DNA from: Pseudomonadota bacterium
GTDB taxonomy: Bacteria > Pseudomonadota > Gammaproteobacteria > Burkholderiales > SG8-41
Length of the DNA: 10,619 nt
NCBI GenBank assembly: GCA_023431245.1
Contig: JAEYXO010000254.1
Span: 1 to 10,619, forward strand
Direction of reading: 5' to 3'
The notes beneath the pieces were generated by a model. It did not search any database. It saw only the letters and a program-made list of their open reading frames with translations, and was not told the DNA's origin. Within the stretch, counting starts at the first letter, position 1; each line of letters begins with the position of its first letter. The translations under genes were made by a program, and so were the position numbers. This document shows positions 1 through 6,872 of the stretch, in pieces.

Positions 1-181
1 TTGCGTAACCGGGGATTGCGGCGCCGCCGAGATTGCCGCGCAGCAGTTCCGGCGGAATCGCGCCGGGGCGGGTGCTGCTGTAGATCGTCAGGGCGGTGCC
101 GTTGTCGGCGGCGAGGCCGGTGGCGGGGATCAGGGCGACGAGGACGGCGGCGCTGAGGGCTGAGCGGGTGAATTTGATCAT
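1..181 (-). CDS. Secreted protein, probable DUF4139 family (N-terminal part, runs off left edge)
   Basis: The reverse strand opens at an ATG at 181 (CAT at 179-181) and stays open for 60 codons to the window edge. A purine-rich AAGGAAAG at 185-192 lies just upstream as ribosome binding site. The first 25 residues are a clear signal peptide: basic start (MIKFTR), Ala/Leu/Val-rich core, and a likely cleavage after GLAA before DNG. The mature protein begins with LTIYSSTRPGAIPPELL, followed by a Gly/Ala-rich stretch ending PGYA. From memory this resembles the N-terminus of the DUF4139 proteins of beta- and gammaproteobacteria, whose function is poorly known. Export to the periplasm or envelope is well supported; the family call is tentative because only about 60 residues are visible. 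It is transcribed divergently from the LOG gene. Confidence 0.6.
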   Translation of the reverse strand, partial: MIKFTRSALSAAVLVALIPATGLAADNGTALTIYSSTRPGAIPPELLRGNLGGAAIPGYA

Positions 182-379
182 TTTGCTTTCCTTGATGATT
201 TTGTTGGACCACTCCCCACGGGTTTCTGGTGAGAGGGTCTGATTCCCGGGGCTTGGGTGCTGCTGCTATAAACGCGGCAGCTGCGGGTTTGGGGTTAAGT
301 GTATGTTCGGCGGCGGGTCGGCTGTCCATGCACTAGAATCGTGCGTCATCAAAAAGTTCATCGGGGAGTCCAGGTTTCC
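182..379. other. Divergent intergenic region between the secreted-protein gene and the LOG gene
   Basis: This 198-bp gap must hold the promoters of both flanking genes. On the plus strand TATAAA at 267-272 and TAGAAT at 334-339 each match five of six bases of the sigma-70 -10 box. Neither has a convincing TTGACA-like -35 at 16-18 bp. The ribosome binding site for the LOG gene is GGGGAG at 363-368. No gene, repeat or terminator is evident here, and neither promoter is assigned with confidence. Confidence 0.35.
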
Positions 380-961
380 ATGCAAAGCGTTTGCATTTTC
401 TGCGGTTCCAACACCGGCCGCGAGGCGGCGTATGCCGAAGCAACCCGCACGCTGGTGCGGGCATTGGCGGCTGCCGGCATCCGCATCGTCTACGGCGGCG
501 GCAATATCGGGCTGATGGGCGTGGTGGGGCAGGCGGCGCTGGAGGCCGGCGCCCATGTCGTCGGCGTCACGCCGCGCAAGTTGCTGGAACGCGAAGTGGT
601 GCATACGGGGCTCACCGAGCTGCACGTGGTGGATTCGATGCATGAACGCAAGGTGATGATGGCGGAGATTTCCGATGCCTTCATCGCGCTGCCGGGCGGC
701 ATGGGCACCCTGGACGAAATCTTCGAGATGATCACGCTGAACCAGCTGGGCATGCAGCGCAAGCCCTGCGGCCTCTACAACATCTCCGGCTTTTACGACG
801 GGCTCTGCGACTTTCTCGACCATGCGGTGGCCGAGCGTTTCATCCGCGCCGAGCACCGGGACATGATCGTGGTGGCGGACGAGCCGGGGCCGATGATCAG
901 GCGCCTGCAGGACTGGACCATGCCGGAAGTCAGCAAATGGATGGATCGCAAGCCGGCATGA
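380..961 (+). CDS. LOG family protein (cytokinin riboside 5'-monophosphate phosphoribohydrolase / TIGR00730 type)
   Basis: This is a 193-residue cytosolic Rossmann-like protein of the LOG (LONELY GUY) family. Characterised members hydrolyse N6-substituted adenosine monophosphates or AMP to the free base and ribose 5-phosphate. Family hallmarks are in order: start VCIFCGSNTG (residues 4-13), nucleotide-binding loop YGGGNIGLMG (38-47), SMHERK (86-91), and the signature PGGMGTLDE (105-113) with its catalytic Glu. The length is normal for the family. ATG 380 was chosen because homologues begin at this motif and GGGGAG lies upstream at 363-368; the frame stays open to a GTG at 299, but that extension lacks family character. 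In bacteria the in vivo role is often purine nucleotide salvage or housekeeping rather than hormone production, so the cytokinin label should not be over-read. The gene is probably monocistronic, 110 bp before soeA, with no obvious terminator. Confidence 0.9.
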   Translation: MQSVCIFCGSNTGREAAYAEATRTLVRALAAAGIRIVYGGGNIGLMGVVGQAALEAGAHVVGVTPRKLLEREVVHTGLTELHVVDSMHERKVMMAEISDAFIALPGGMGTLDEIFEMITLNQLGMQRKPCGLYNISGFYDGLCDFLDHAVAERFIRAEHRDMIVVADEPGPMIRRLQDWTMPEVSKWMDRKPA

Positions 962-974
962 TTTACTCCCGTTT

Positions 975-1003
975 ATGACCCCATAAGTCATGACCTCATA
1001 AGT
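975..1003. repeat. Tandem 14-bp direct repeat upstream of soeA
   Basis: ATGACCCCATAAGT (975-988) and ATGACCTCATAAGT (990-1003) differ at one base and lie 15 bp apart start to start, so they face nearly the same side of the helix at 1.5 turns. The stretch also contains the small inverted repeat TTATG-4-CATAA (973-986) and the 8-bp palindrome GTCATGAC (987-994). It lies about 30 bp upstream of a TACAAT -10-like box and 69 bp before the soeA start. Its place and form fit a two-site operator for a regulator of the soe operon. That role is inferred; I do not recognise the motif as a known binding site. Confidence 0.45.
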
Positions 1004-1034
1004 AATTTCGACGCAGGGCGGAAGCGGTCGCGCC

Positions 1035-1040
1035 TACAAT
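1035..1040 (+). promoter_or_regulatory. Candidate -10 box for the soe operon
   Basis: TACAAT matches five of six bases of the sigma-70 -10 consensus and lies 32 bp before the soeA start. The soeA ribosome binding site AAAGGGA (1055-1061) falls inside the predicted leader. No good -35 hexamer sits 16-18 bp upstream, so the promoter, if real, may need an activator, possibly acting through the repeats at 975-1003. Confidence 0.3.
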
Positions 1041-1071
1041 CGGTGATCGGTCAGAAAGGGACGTCAGTGCC

Positions 1072-3963
1072 ATGAATGCCCCCCTCGAAAGTCCTTCCGC
1101 AGTCACCGAAACCCGGAACACCACCTGTTACATGTGCGCCTGCCGTTGCGGCATCCGCGTGCATCTGAAAAACGGCGAAGTCCGCTACATCGAAGGCAAT
1201 CCCGAGCATCCGCTGAACAAGGGCGTGATCTGCGCCAAGGGTGCTTCGGGGATCATGAAGCAGTATTCGCCGGCGCGGCTGACGCGGCCGTTGCGGCGCA
1301 AGCCGGGCGCCGAGCGCGGTGCCGGCGAGTTCGAGCCGATCAGCTGGGACGAGGCGTTCTCGGTCATGGAAGACCGCCTGCGCAAGATCCGTTCGAGCGA
1401 TCCGAAGAAATTCGCACTGTTCACCGGCCGCGACCAGATGCAGGCGCTGACCGGCATGTTCGCGCGCCAGTTCGGCACGCCGAACTACGCGGCCCACGGC
1501 GGCTTCTGCTCGGTCAACATGGCCGCGGGCATGATCTACACCATCGGCGGCAGTTTCTGGGAGTTCGGCGGGCCGGACCTCGACCGTGCCAAGCTGTTCG
1601 TGATGATCGGCACCGCGGAAGACCACCATTCCAATCCGCTGAAAATCGCGATCTCGAAATTCAAGCGCCGCGGCGGGCGTTTCATTTCGGTGAATCCGGT
1701 GCGCACCGGTTACTCGGCGATCGCCGACGAATGGGTGCCGATCCGCCCCGGCACCGATGGCGCGCTGCTGCTGGCGCTGACCCACGAGATCCTCGAGACC
1801 GGGCTTTACGACCGCGCCTTCCTCGCGCGTTACAGCAACGCCGGTTACCTGATCAACGTCGACCCGGCGAGTCCGGAGCAGGGCATGCCGGTGCGTTCCG
1901 GCGACGCCGCGAAGGGCGACAATCCCGAACATCGCCACGACCAGCTGTGGTGGGACCGCCTCAGCGGCCGCGCGGTGCCCAATCACACGCCAGGTACCGA
2001 CCCGGCGCTGCTGGGCGCCTACCGGCTGGAAGATGGCACCCCGGTAAAGCCGGCTTTCCAGCTGCTGCTGGAGCGGGTGAAGGAATACACGCCGGAGTGG
2101 GCGGAGGACATCACCGGCATTCCCGCGGCGCGTATCCGCCGCCTTGCGCACGAAATGGGCATCACCGCGCGCGACCAGCGGATCGAACTGCCGATCGCCT
2201 GGACCGATTCCTGGGGACAGGAGCACGACACGGTCACCGGCAACCCGGTGGCCTTCCACGCCATGCGCGGGCTGGCAGCGCATTCCAACGGTTTCCAGAC
2301 CGTGCGTGCGCTGGCGGTGCTGATGTCGGTGCTGGGCACCATCGACCGCCCCGGCGGTTTCCGCCACAAGGCGCCGTTTCCGCGGGCGATTCCGCCGATG
2401 GCGAAACCGCCGAAAGGGCCGGAGGCGGTAAAGCCCGATACGCCGCTGGGCGGGCTGGCGCTGGGCTGGCCTGCGGGGCCGGACGACCTGAGCCTCGATG
2501 CCGATGGCAGCCCGCTGCGCATCGACAAGGCTTTTTCCTGGGAGTACCCGCTGGCGGTGCACGGCATGATGCACAACGTCATCACCAATGCCTGGCGCGG
2601 CGATCCGTACCGCATCGACACGCTGATGATCTTCATGGCCAACATGGCCTGGAATTCGACGATGAACACCGTCGAGGTGCGGAAGATGCTCAACGACCGC
2701 GACGAGCAGGGTGAATACAGGATTCCCTTCCTGATCGTCTGCGACGCCTTCCAGTCGGAGATGACCGCCTTCGCCGACCTCGTGTTGCCGGATACCACCT
2801 ACCTCGAGCGCCATGACGTGATGTCCATGCTCGACCGGCCGATTTCGGAATTCGACGGCCCGGTGGATTCGGTACGCATCCCGGTGCTGCCGCCGAAGGG
2901 CGAGTGCAAGCCCTTCCAGGAAGTGCTGATCGAGCTTGGCACGCGGCTGAAACTGCCGGCCTTCACGGATAAGGATGGCGCGCGCAAGTACCGCGACTAT
3001 CCGGATTTCATCGTCAACTTCGAAACCGAGCCGGGCTCGGGCATCGGCTTCCTCGCCGGCTGGCGCGGCCGCGGCGGCGAGAAGGCGATGGTCGGCGAGC
3101 CCAATCCGCGGCAGTGGGCGATGTACGAAAAAAACAACTGCGTGTTCCACCACGTGCTGCCGCGTTCGTACCAGTACATGCGCAACTGGAACCAGGGTTA
3201 CCACGAGTGGGCCCAGCGCACGCGCATACGCCGCTACACCGATCCGATCGTGATCCAGATCTATTCCGAAGTGCTGCAGAAATTCCGCATGGCTGCCGAG
3301 GGCCGCGGGCCGTCGCAGCGGCGGCCGCCGGAACAGCTGCGCCAGCGCCTGATGACTTACTGCGATCCGCTGCCCTTCTATTACGCGCCGCTGGAGGTGC
3401 AGGCGACGGACAGCACGCAGTATCCGCTGGCGGCGATCACCCAGCGGCCGATGGCGATGTACCACTCCTGGGATTCGCAGAATGCCTGGCTGCGCCAGAT
3501 ACACAGTCATAACTATTTGTTTATAAACGAGAAAACGGCATCTTCCTTGGGCATCGCCGACGACGACTGGATCTGGGTCGAGTCGATGCACGGCAAGGTG
3601 CGCTGCCAGTGCCGGGTCAGCGAGGCGGTGGAGCCGGGGACGGTCTGGACCTGGAATGCGATCGGCAAGGCGCAGGGGGCCTGGGGCCTCGCAGCGGAGG
3701 CCAACGAGGCGCAGCGCGGCTTCCTGCTGAACCACGTGATCGCAGAGGAACTGCCGGCAGCCGAAGGCCGGCGCATGTCCAACTCCGATCCGGTGACCGG
3801 GCAGGCGGGCTGGTACGACGTGCGCGTGCGCATCCGCAAGGCCGCAGCGGATGAGCCGGCGGAAACCTCGCCGCAGTTCGCGCCGCTGCCTGCCGCGCCC
3901 GGAACCGGCACCGTGAGAAAACTGTGGCAGGCCTTTGTCGCCGGCAAGGGGGATTACAAATGA
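1072..3963 (+). CDS. soeA: SoeA-type sulfite dehydrogenase catalytic subunit (Mo-bis-MGD, DMSO reductase family)
   Basis: This 963-residue molybdoenzyme is the likely catalytic subunit of SoeABC, which oxidises sulfite to sulfate at the cytoplasmic side of the inner membrane. An N-terminal [4Fe-4S] motif uses C19, C22, C26 and C54, followed by KGASG. The AHGGFCSVN segment places C146 as a plausible Mo ligand. Conserved molybdopterin-binding stretches follow: IGTAEDHHSNP (180-190), RFISVNPVRTGYSAIADEW, and IRPGTDGALLLAL. The C-terminal dinucleotide-binding domain begins near residue 784 (YPLAAITQRPMAMYHSW). No twin-arginine signal precedes the first cluster, which agrees with a cytoplasmic SoeA and argues against exported DmsA or PsrA/PhsA enzymes. 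The start is backed by AAAGGGA at 1055-1061. The operon continues with the Fe-S and membrane subunits. The superfamily is certain; sulfite as substrate rests on resemblance to Allochromatium SoeA, absence of an export signal and gene order. Confidence 0.88.
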   Translation: MNAPLESPSAVTETRNTTCYMCACRCGIRVHLKNGEVRYIEGNPEHPLNKGVICAKGASGIMKQYSPARLTRPLRRKPGAERGAGEFEPISWDEAFSVMEDRLRKIRSSDPKKFALFTGRDQMQALTGMFARQFGTPNYAAHGGFCSVNMAAGMIYTIGGSFWEFGGPDLDRAKLFVMIGTAEDHHSNPLKIAISKFKRRGGRFISVNPVRTGYSAIADEWVPIRPGTDGALLLALTHEILETGLYDRAFLARYSNAGYLINVDPASPEQGMPVRSGDAAKGDNPEHRHDQLWWDRLSGRAVPNHTPGTDPALLGAYRLEDGTPVKPAFQLLLERVKEYTPEWAEDITGIPAARIRRLAHEMGITARDQRIELPIAWTDSWGQEHDTVTGNPVAFHAMRGLAAHSNGFQTVRALAVLMSVLGTIDRPGGFRHKAPFPRAIPPMAKPPKGPEAVKPDTPLGGLALGWPAGPDDLSLDADGSPLRIDKAFSWEYPLAVHGMMHNVITNAWRGDPYRIDTLMIFMANMAWNSTMNTVEVRKMLNDRDEQGEYRIPFLIVCDAFQSEMTAFADLVLPDTTYLERHDVMSMLDRPISEFDGPVDSVRIPVLPPKGECKPFQEVLIELGTRLKLPAFTDKDGARKYRDYPDFIVNFETEPGSGIGFLAGWRGRGGEKAMVGEPNPRQWAMYEKNNCVFHHVLPRSYQYMRNWNQGYHEWAQRTRIRRYTDPIVIQIYSEVLQKFRMAAEGRGPSQRRPPEQLRQRLMTYCDPLPFYYAPLEVQATDSTQYPLAAITQRPMAMYHSWDSQNAWLRQIHSHNYLFINEKTASSLGIADDDWIWVESMHGKVRCQCRVSEAVEPGTVWTWNAIGKAQGAWGLAAEANEAQRGFLLNHVIAEELPAAEGRRMSNSDPVTGQAGWYDVRVRIRKAAADEPAETSPQFAPLPAAPGTGTVRKLWQAFVAGKGDYK

Positions 3964-3991
3964 CTCAATTGGAAAATCGGGAGTGCTCGCG

Positions 3992-4723
3992 ATGACCCAG
4001 CTCGCGTTGGTCATCGACCTCAACGTCTGCGTCGGCTGCCATGCCTGCGTGACCAGCTGCAAGGAATGGAATACCTCGGGCGAAGCGGGCTTCATGTCCG
4101 ACGACCGTCCCTACGACCGCGATCCGACCGGCACCTTCTTCAACCGCGTGCAGACCTTCGAGGTCGGCGAGTTCCCCAATACGCAGACCGTGCATTTCCC
4201 GAAATCCTGCCTGCACTGCGAGGATCCGCCCTGCGTCCCGGTGTGCCCGACCGGCGCCAGCTACAAGCGCCCCGAGGACGGCATCGTGCTGGTCGACTAC
4301 GACAAGTGCATCGGCTGCAAGTACTGTTCCTGGGCCTGTCCCTACGGCGTGCGCGAACTCGACGAGCACCAGAAGGTCATGAAGAAATGCACGCTCTGCG
4401 TCGATCGCATCACCGACACCAGGCTGCCGGAAGCCGAGCGCAAGCCGGCCTGCGTGCTGGCCTGCCCGACCAGCGCGCGGCTCTACGGCGACATCCATGA
4501 CGAGGAGTCGGTGGTGTCGAAGGCGATCCGCGAGGCCGCGGGTTATACGCTGATGCCGGAGTGGGGCACGCAGCCGGCCAATCACTACCTGCCGCGGCGC
4601 AAGACCGAAATGCGCATCCACGAGGATGAACTGGAGCGCGCCGACAATCCGCTGAAGATCGACGGCCGCAAGCCGAAGCCGGGCCTGCGTGATCCCTCGC
4701 TGGATGACGTGACCTCGTGGTGA
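3992..4723 (+). CDS. soeB: SoeB-type iron-sulfur electron-transfer subunit (four [4Fe-4S] clusters)
   Basis: This 243-residue ferredoxin-like subunit of the DmsB/PsrB class should carry electrons from SoeA to the membrane quinone site. Sixteen cysteines lie in the expected groups: C13-C16-C19-C23, C73-C76-C81-C85, C106-C109-C112-C116, and C133-C136 paired with C154-C158. Several groups end in Cys-Pro, as usual for 4Fe-4S ferredoxin folds. The segment FFNRVQTFEVGEFPN (49-63) is typical of this class. No signal peptide is present, matching the cytoplasmic SoeA. The frame stays open further upstream, but ATG 3992 is preferred: it has CGGGAG at 3978-3983 and the first Cys motif follows at normal distance. 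It begins 28 bp after soeA and ends 16 bp before soeC, so the three are almost certainly co-transcribed. Confidence 0.92.
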   Translation: MTQLALVIDLNVCVGCHACVTSCKEWNTSGEAGFMSDDRPYDRDPTGTFFNRVQTFEVGEFPNTQTVHFPKSCLHCEDPPCVPVCPTGASYKRPEDGIVLVDYDKCIGCKYCSWACPYGVRELDEHQKVMKKCTLCVDRITDTRLPEAERKPACVLACPTSARLYGDIHDEESVVSKAIREAAGYTLMPEWGTQPANHYLPRRKTEMRIHEDELERADNPLKIDGRKPKPGLRDPSLDDVTSW

Positions 4724-4739
4724 GCGCGGGAGGATACGG

Positions 4740-5678
4740 ATGAATCCGGCTTTTTCAGTGATAGTCCTGACCACGCTGATCGGCGCAGGGCAGGGCCTTG
4801 TGCTCGGGCTGTTCGTGGTCGAGGCGCGTGCCGCGGCGGAATTGCTTCCCGCGCCGTCAACCACGCTCTATGTCGCGGGCTGCGTGATCGCGCTGGTGCT
4901 GCTCGCGGCGGGCCTGCTGGCGTCATTTTTCCATCTGGGCCACCCCGAGCGCGCCTGGCGCGCGGCGGCGATGTGGCGCACGTCCTGGCTGTCGCGCGAA
5001 GTGATCGTGCTGCCAGCCTTCATGGCGGCGGTCGCCGCCTACGGCTGGGCGCACTGGCAGGGATGGTCCGGGACCCTGTGGATCGGGGGCGCAGCGGCGC
5101 TGCTGGCCCTCGCACTGTTCCTCTGCACCGCCATGATCTACGCCTGCATCCGCTTCCTGCAGGAATGGGCGACGCCGCTGACTCTGGTGAATTTCACGCT
5201 GCTCGGCTGCGCGTCCGGCGTGGTGCTGCTGACCGCGCTCGCCGCCGCGCTGGGCGAACCGCTGGTCGAGGTGGTCGGCGCCTGGGCGCTGGGCCTGACC
5301 GTCGCCGGACTGGTCACGCGTTCGGCGGCGCTGTGGCGCAACGCCCGGCTGAAGCCGCGTTCCACGCTGCAGACGGCGATCGGCGTCAAGCATCCGCGCG
5401 TCGTGCAGAAAGCCCAGGGATTCATGGGCGGGTCCTTCAACACCCGGGAGTTTTTCCACGGCCGGGAAGCGGGCACGCTGCGCGCGGTGAAATGGCTGTT
5501 CATCATCACGGGCTTCGTGCTGCCGGTGCTGCTGCTGGCCGGCGGCTTGGCGGCGTCCTCGCCGCCGCTGCTGTGGCTGGCGGTGCTGCTGCAGTTTGCC
5601 GGCCTGATGGCCGAGAGATGGTTCTTTTTTGCGCAGGCAAACCATCCGCAAAACCTTTATTATCAGGCGGTCTCCTGA
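4740..5678 (+). CDS. soeC: SoeC-type membrane anchor subunit (DmsC family)
   Basis: This 312-residue integral membrane protein should anchor SoeAB and deliver electrons to the quinone pool. About eight hydrophobic helices are visible, roughly at residues 5-28, 42-66, 85-105, 112-137, 146-170, 174-198, 250-272 and 275-297. The loop HLGHPERAW (65-73), leading on to WRTSWLSREV, is the recognisable DmsC-family signature and distinguishes it from the NrfD/PsrC type of anchor. A basic loop of about 50 residues (199-249) separates helices six and seven. The start ATG 4740 has a strong GGGAGG at 4728-4733. The DmsC-type anchor combined with a non-exported molybdosubunit is the arrangement known for SoeABC. 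The subunit itself does not show substrate specificity. Confidence 0.88.
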   Translation: MNPAFSVIVLTTLIGAGQGLVLGLFVVEARAAAELLPAPSTTLYVAGCVIALVLLAAGLLASFFHLGHPERAWRAAAMWRTSWLSREVIVLPAFMAAVAAYGWAHWQGWSGTLWIGGAAALLALALFLCTAMIYACIRFLQEWATPLTLVNFTLLGCASGVVLLTALAAALGEPLVEVVGAWALGLTVAGLVTRSAALWRNARLKPRSTLQTAIGVKHPRVVQKAQGFMGGSFNTREFFHGREAGTLRAVKWLFIITGFVLPVLLLAGGLAASSPPLLWLAVLLQFAGLMAERWFFFAQANHPQNLYYQAVS

Positions 5679-5693
5679 CCCCTGAAAATCCCG

Positions 5694-6029
5694 TTGTCCG
5701 CGCCTGCGATGCCGCCGCTCCAGATCATCAGCTACCGTGTCCGTCGCACCTACCATTCGGTTCGCAGCCTGACCCAGCGCGAGAAGGATTTCCTGATCGG
5801 CGAGCTGCAGCAGACCCGCAGCCTGATGCCGATCCTGATGAAGCAGCGCAACGGCCAGCGCTGGAGCGCGGAGGAGCGCGCGAAGCTGCGTGACCATTTC
5901 GGTCGCCTGTCGCGGCTGAGTCCCTACCTGGTGCTGGTGGTGATGCCCGGCGGTTTCCTGATGCTGCCGGTCTTCGCCTGGTGGCTGGACCGGCGGCGGT
6001 TGCGCCAGCGGCAACCGCCGCAGGACTGA
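5694..6029 (+). CDS. Small single-helix protein resembling the LETM1 core, last gene of the soe unit
   Basis: This frame encodes up to 111 residues and starts only 15 bp after soeC, before the terminator at 6032-6062, so it looks co-transcribed with soeABC. The start is uncertain: TTG 5694 or ATG 5709 (residue 6). Neither has a clear ribosome binding site, so coupling to soeC translation is likely. The N-terminal two thirds is basic and helical (REKDFLIGELQQTRSLMPILMKQRNG). One hydrophobic helix follows at about 77-97 (SPYLVLVVMPGGFLMLPVFAWW), then an Arg-rich tail. The spacing of the basic segment, RLSPYL, MPGG and MLP recalls the core of LETM1-like proteins (PF07766), but this is recognition by eye. 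The proposed membrane-associated accessory or assembly role for the Soe complex is inference from position only. Confidence 0.7.
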   Translation: MSAPAMPPLQIISYRVRRTYHSVRSLTQREKDFLIGELQQTRSLMPILMKQRNGQRWSAEERAKLRDHFGRLSRLSPYLVLVVMPGGFLMLPVFAWWLDRRRLRQRQPPQD

Positions 6030-6031
6030 GC

Positions 6032-6062
6032 GCCCGGAACCAGGTTTTCGGGCTTTCGTTTT
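6032..6062 (+). terminator. Intrinsic terminator closing the soe operon
   Basis: The left arm starting GCCCGGAA (6032-6039) pairs with TTTCGGGC (6046-6053) through eight base pairs, including one G-T, around a six-base loop. It is followed by TTTCGTTTT (6054-6062). The structure begins two bases after the stop codon of the LETM1-like gene and ends before the ribosome binding site of the next gene. This is the expected shape and place for Rho-independent termination, although a CG interrupts the T tract. Confidence 0.6.
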
Positions 6063-6080
6063 CCCGACCGAGAGGTTGTC

Positions 6081-6635
6081 ATGGAGGCCTTCTGGTATCT
6101 GCTGGTCCTAGCGCCCTTCATCGCGATACCCCTGCTGTGGTGGAACTACCGCCGCAAGCTGGCGCAGAAGGAGGAACTGTCGGGCCTGCGCTGGGAGCGG
6201 CTGGTGAATACCGCGGCCACCGGCGACGGGCCTGCGCTTGATGTCCCCGCGGCAGCCCCGGAGTACCGGCGGCGCGAGCGCCTGCTCGACCCCGGGCAGA
6301 CCCTGGTCTATCTGCTGCTGAAGCAGGGCATGCCCGATCACGAAATCCTGGTCAATGTCGCACTGGCCGACCTGCTTGAATCAGCGGCCGGCAGCGGCGA
6401 TGCCGTGCAGCTGCAGCGCCTGCCGGCGCAGCACCGTGTCGATTTCGTGGTCTGCAGCAAGGCGATGCAGCCGGTGGTGGCGGTGGACCTGCTCGCGGCG
6501 GAACCGCCGGCGGCACTGACGATGGCGCCTGATTTCAAATCGCAGTGCCTGCATCGCGCGGGGATCCGCCATGTCCGGCTGATCCGCGGCGCGCTGCCGG
6601 CACGCCAGGACATCCGCGCCTGCGTGCTCGGCTGA
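6081..6635 (+). CDS. Membrane-anchored DUF2726-like protein
   Basis: This 184-residue protein has one N-terminal transmembrane helix (about residues 3-21, FWYLLVLAPFIAIPLLWW) followed by a basic NYRRK, so the rest should face the cytoplasm. The soluble part contains RERLLDPGQTLVYLLLKQG (65-83), ILVNVALADLL (89-99) and HRVDFVVCSKAMQPVVAVDL (118-137). It ends with an AGIRHVRLIRG segment. This order (LL-P-E/Q start, V-LADLL, VDFV-C, V-AVDL, GI---R) matches DUF2726, a family likened to restriction-endonuclease-type folds. The usual Asp/Glu/Lys active-site pattern is not clearly intact here, so no catalytic role is claimed. ATG 6081 has AGAGG at 6071-6075. It follows the soe terminator and precedes the ect promoter, so it may be transcribed by read-through or from a promoter I cannot see. 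Confidence 0.75.
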   Translation: MEAFWYLLVLAPFIAIPLLWWNYRRKLAQKEELSGLRWERLVNTAATGDGPALDVPAAAPEYRRRERLLDPGQTLVYLLLKQGMPDHEILVNVALADLLESAAGSGDAVQLQRLPAQHRVDFVVCSKAMQPVVAVDLLAAEPPAALTMAPDFKSQCLHRAGIRHVRLIRGALPARQDIRACVLG

Positions 6636-6747
6636 GGTGTTTCCCCTTCAGGGTTTCGGGCTGATTTCGTGCCACCGGCTGCCGCTGGCCATGATCGATG
6701 CTGCCGATCAGCAGCGCCGTGAGAGGAATGGGTCCGGCAATCAGAAA

Positions 6748-6782
6748 TTAATATCTAACCTATTGAATTTAAAGGTTAATAT
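6748..6782. promoter_or_regulatory. AT-rich inverted/direct repeat immediately upstream of the ect -35 box
   Basis: ATATCTAACC (6751-6760) and GGTTAATAT (6774-6782) form an imperfect inverted repeat separated by 13 bp; one extra C lies in the left arm. The heptamer TTAATAT also recurs directly at 6748-6754 and 6776-6782, 28 bp apart. The block ends four bases before the -35 hexamer and is nearly free of G and C in an otherwise G+C-rich window. It could be an activator site, an UP element for RNA polymerase alpha, or both. It is not placed over the -10 as the MarR-type EctR operator of methanotrophs is. The role is inferred. Confidence 0.5.
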
Positions 6783-6785
6783 GGC

Positions 6786-6814
6786 TTGACCTGAAAATTG
6801 CAGTCGATTATAAT
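6786..6814 (+). promoter_or_regulatory. Sigma-70 promoter of the ectABCD operon
   Basis: TTGACC (6786-6791) matches five of six -35 bases, and TATAAT (6809-6814) is a perfect -10 box, with the optimal 17-bp spacer. Transcription would begin near 6821, giving a leader of about 50 nt before the ectA GTG at 6873. This is the only near-consensus promoter in the window. The rest of the 237-bp gap from 6636 holds a weak five-pair hairpin (6700-6715) without a T tract and nothing else recognisable. Confidence 0.8.
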
Positions 6815-6872
6815 AGACGTCCTGAAAAAAGCCCCTTACCCAACTTAACTTGTTGTTTTAAAAGACATATAA

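Noticed and set aside
299..379. N-terminal extension of the LOG gene to a GTG at 299
   Set aside because: The extra 27 residues are Arg/Cys-rich and unlike the family. The family's usual start motif begins at ATG 380, which has an upstream GGGGAG.
3935..3991. Upstream extension of soeB overlapping the end of soeA
   Set aside because: The extra 19 residues show no homology character. ATG 3992 has a good ribosome binding site and the usual spacing to the first Cys cluster.
1051..4095. Very long minus-strand open frame (1014 codons) opposite soeA
   Set aside because: It is the antisense shadow of a G+C-rich gene. The translation is Arg/His/Ala-rich low-complexity with no recognisable family, while the plus strand encodes a clear molybdoenzyme with all motifs.
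6700..6715. Hairpin GCTGC-6-GCAGC after the DUF2726 gene
   Set aside because: The short stem with no T run on either strand does not qualify as a terminator.
6691..6789. A 32-codon ATG frame in the soe-ect intergenic region
   Set aside because: It has no ribosome binding site, runs through the AT-rich regulatory block and ends inside the -35 box of the ect promoter, so it is probably chance.
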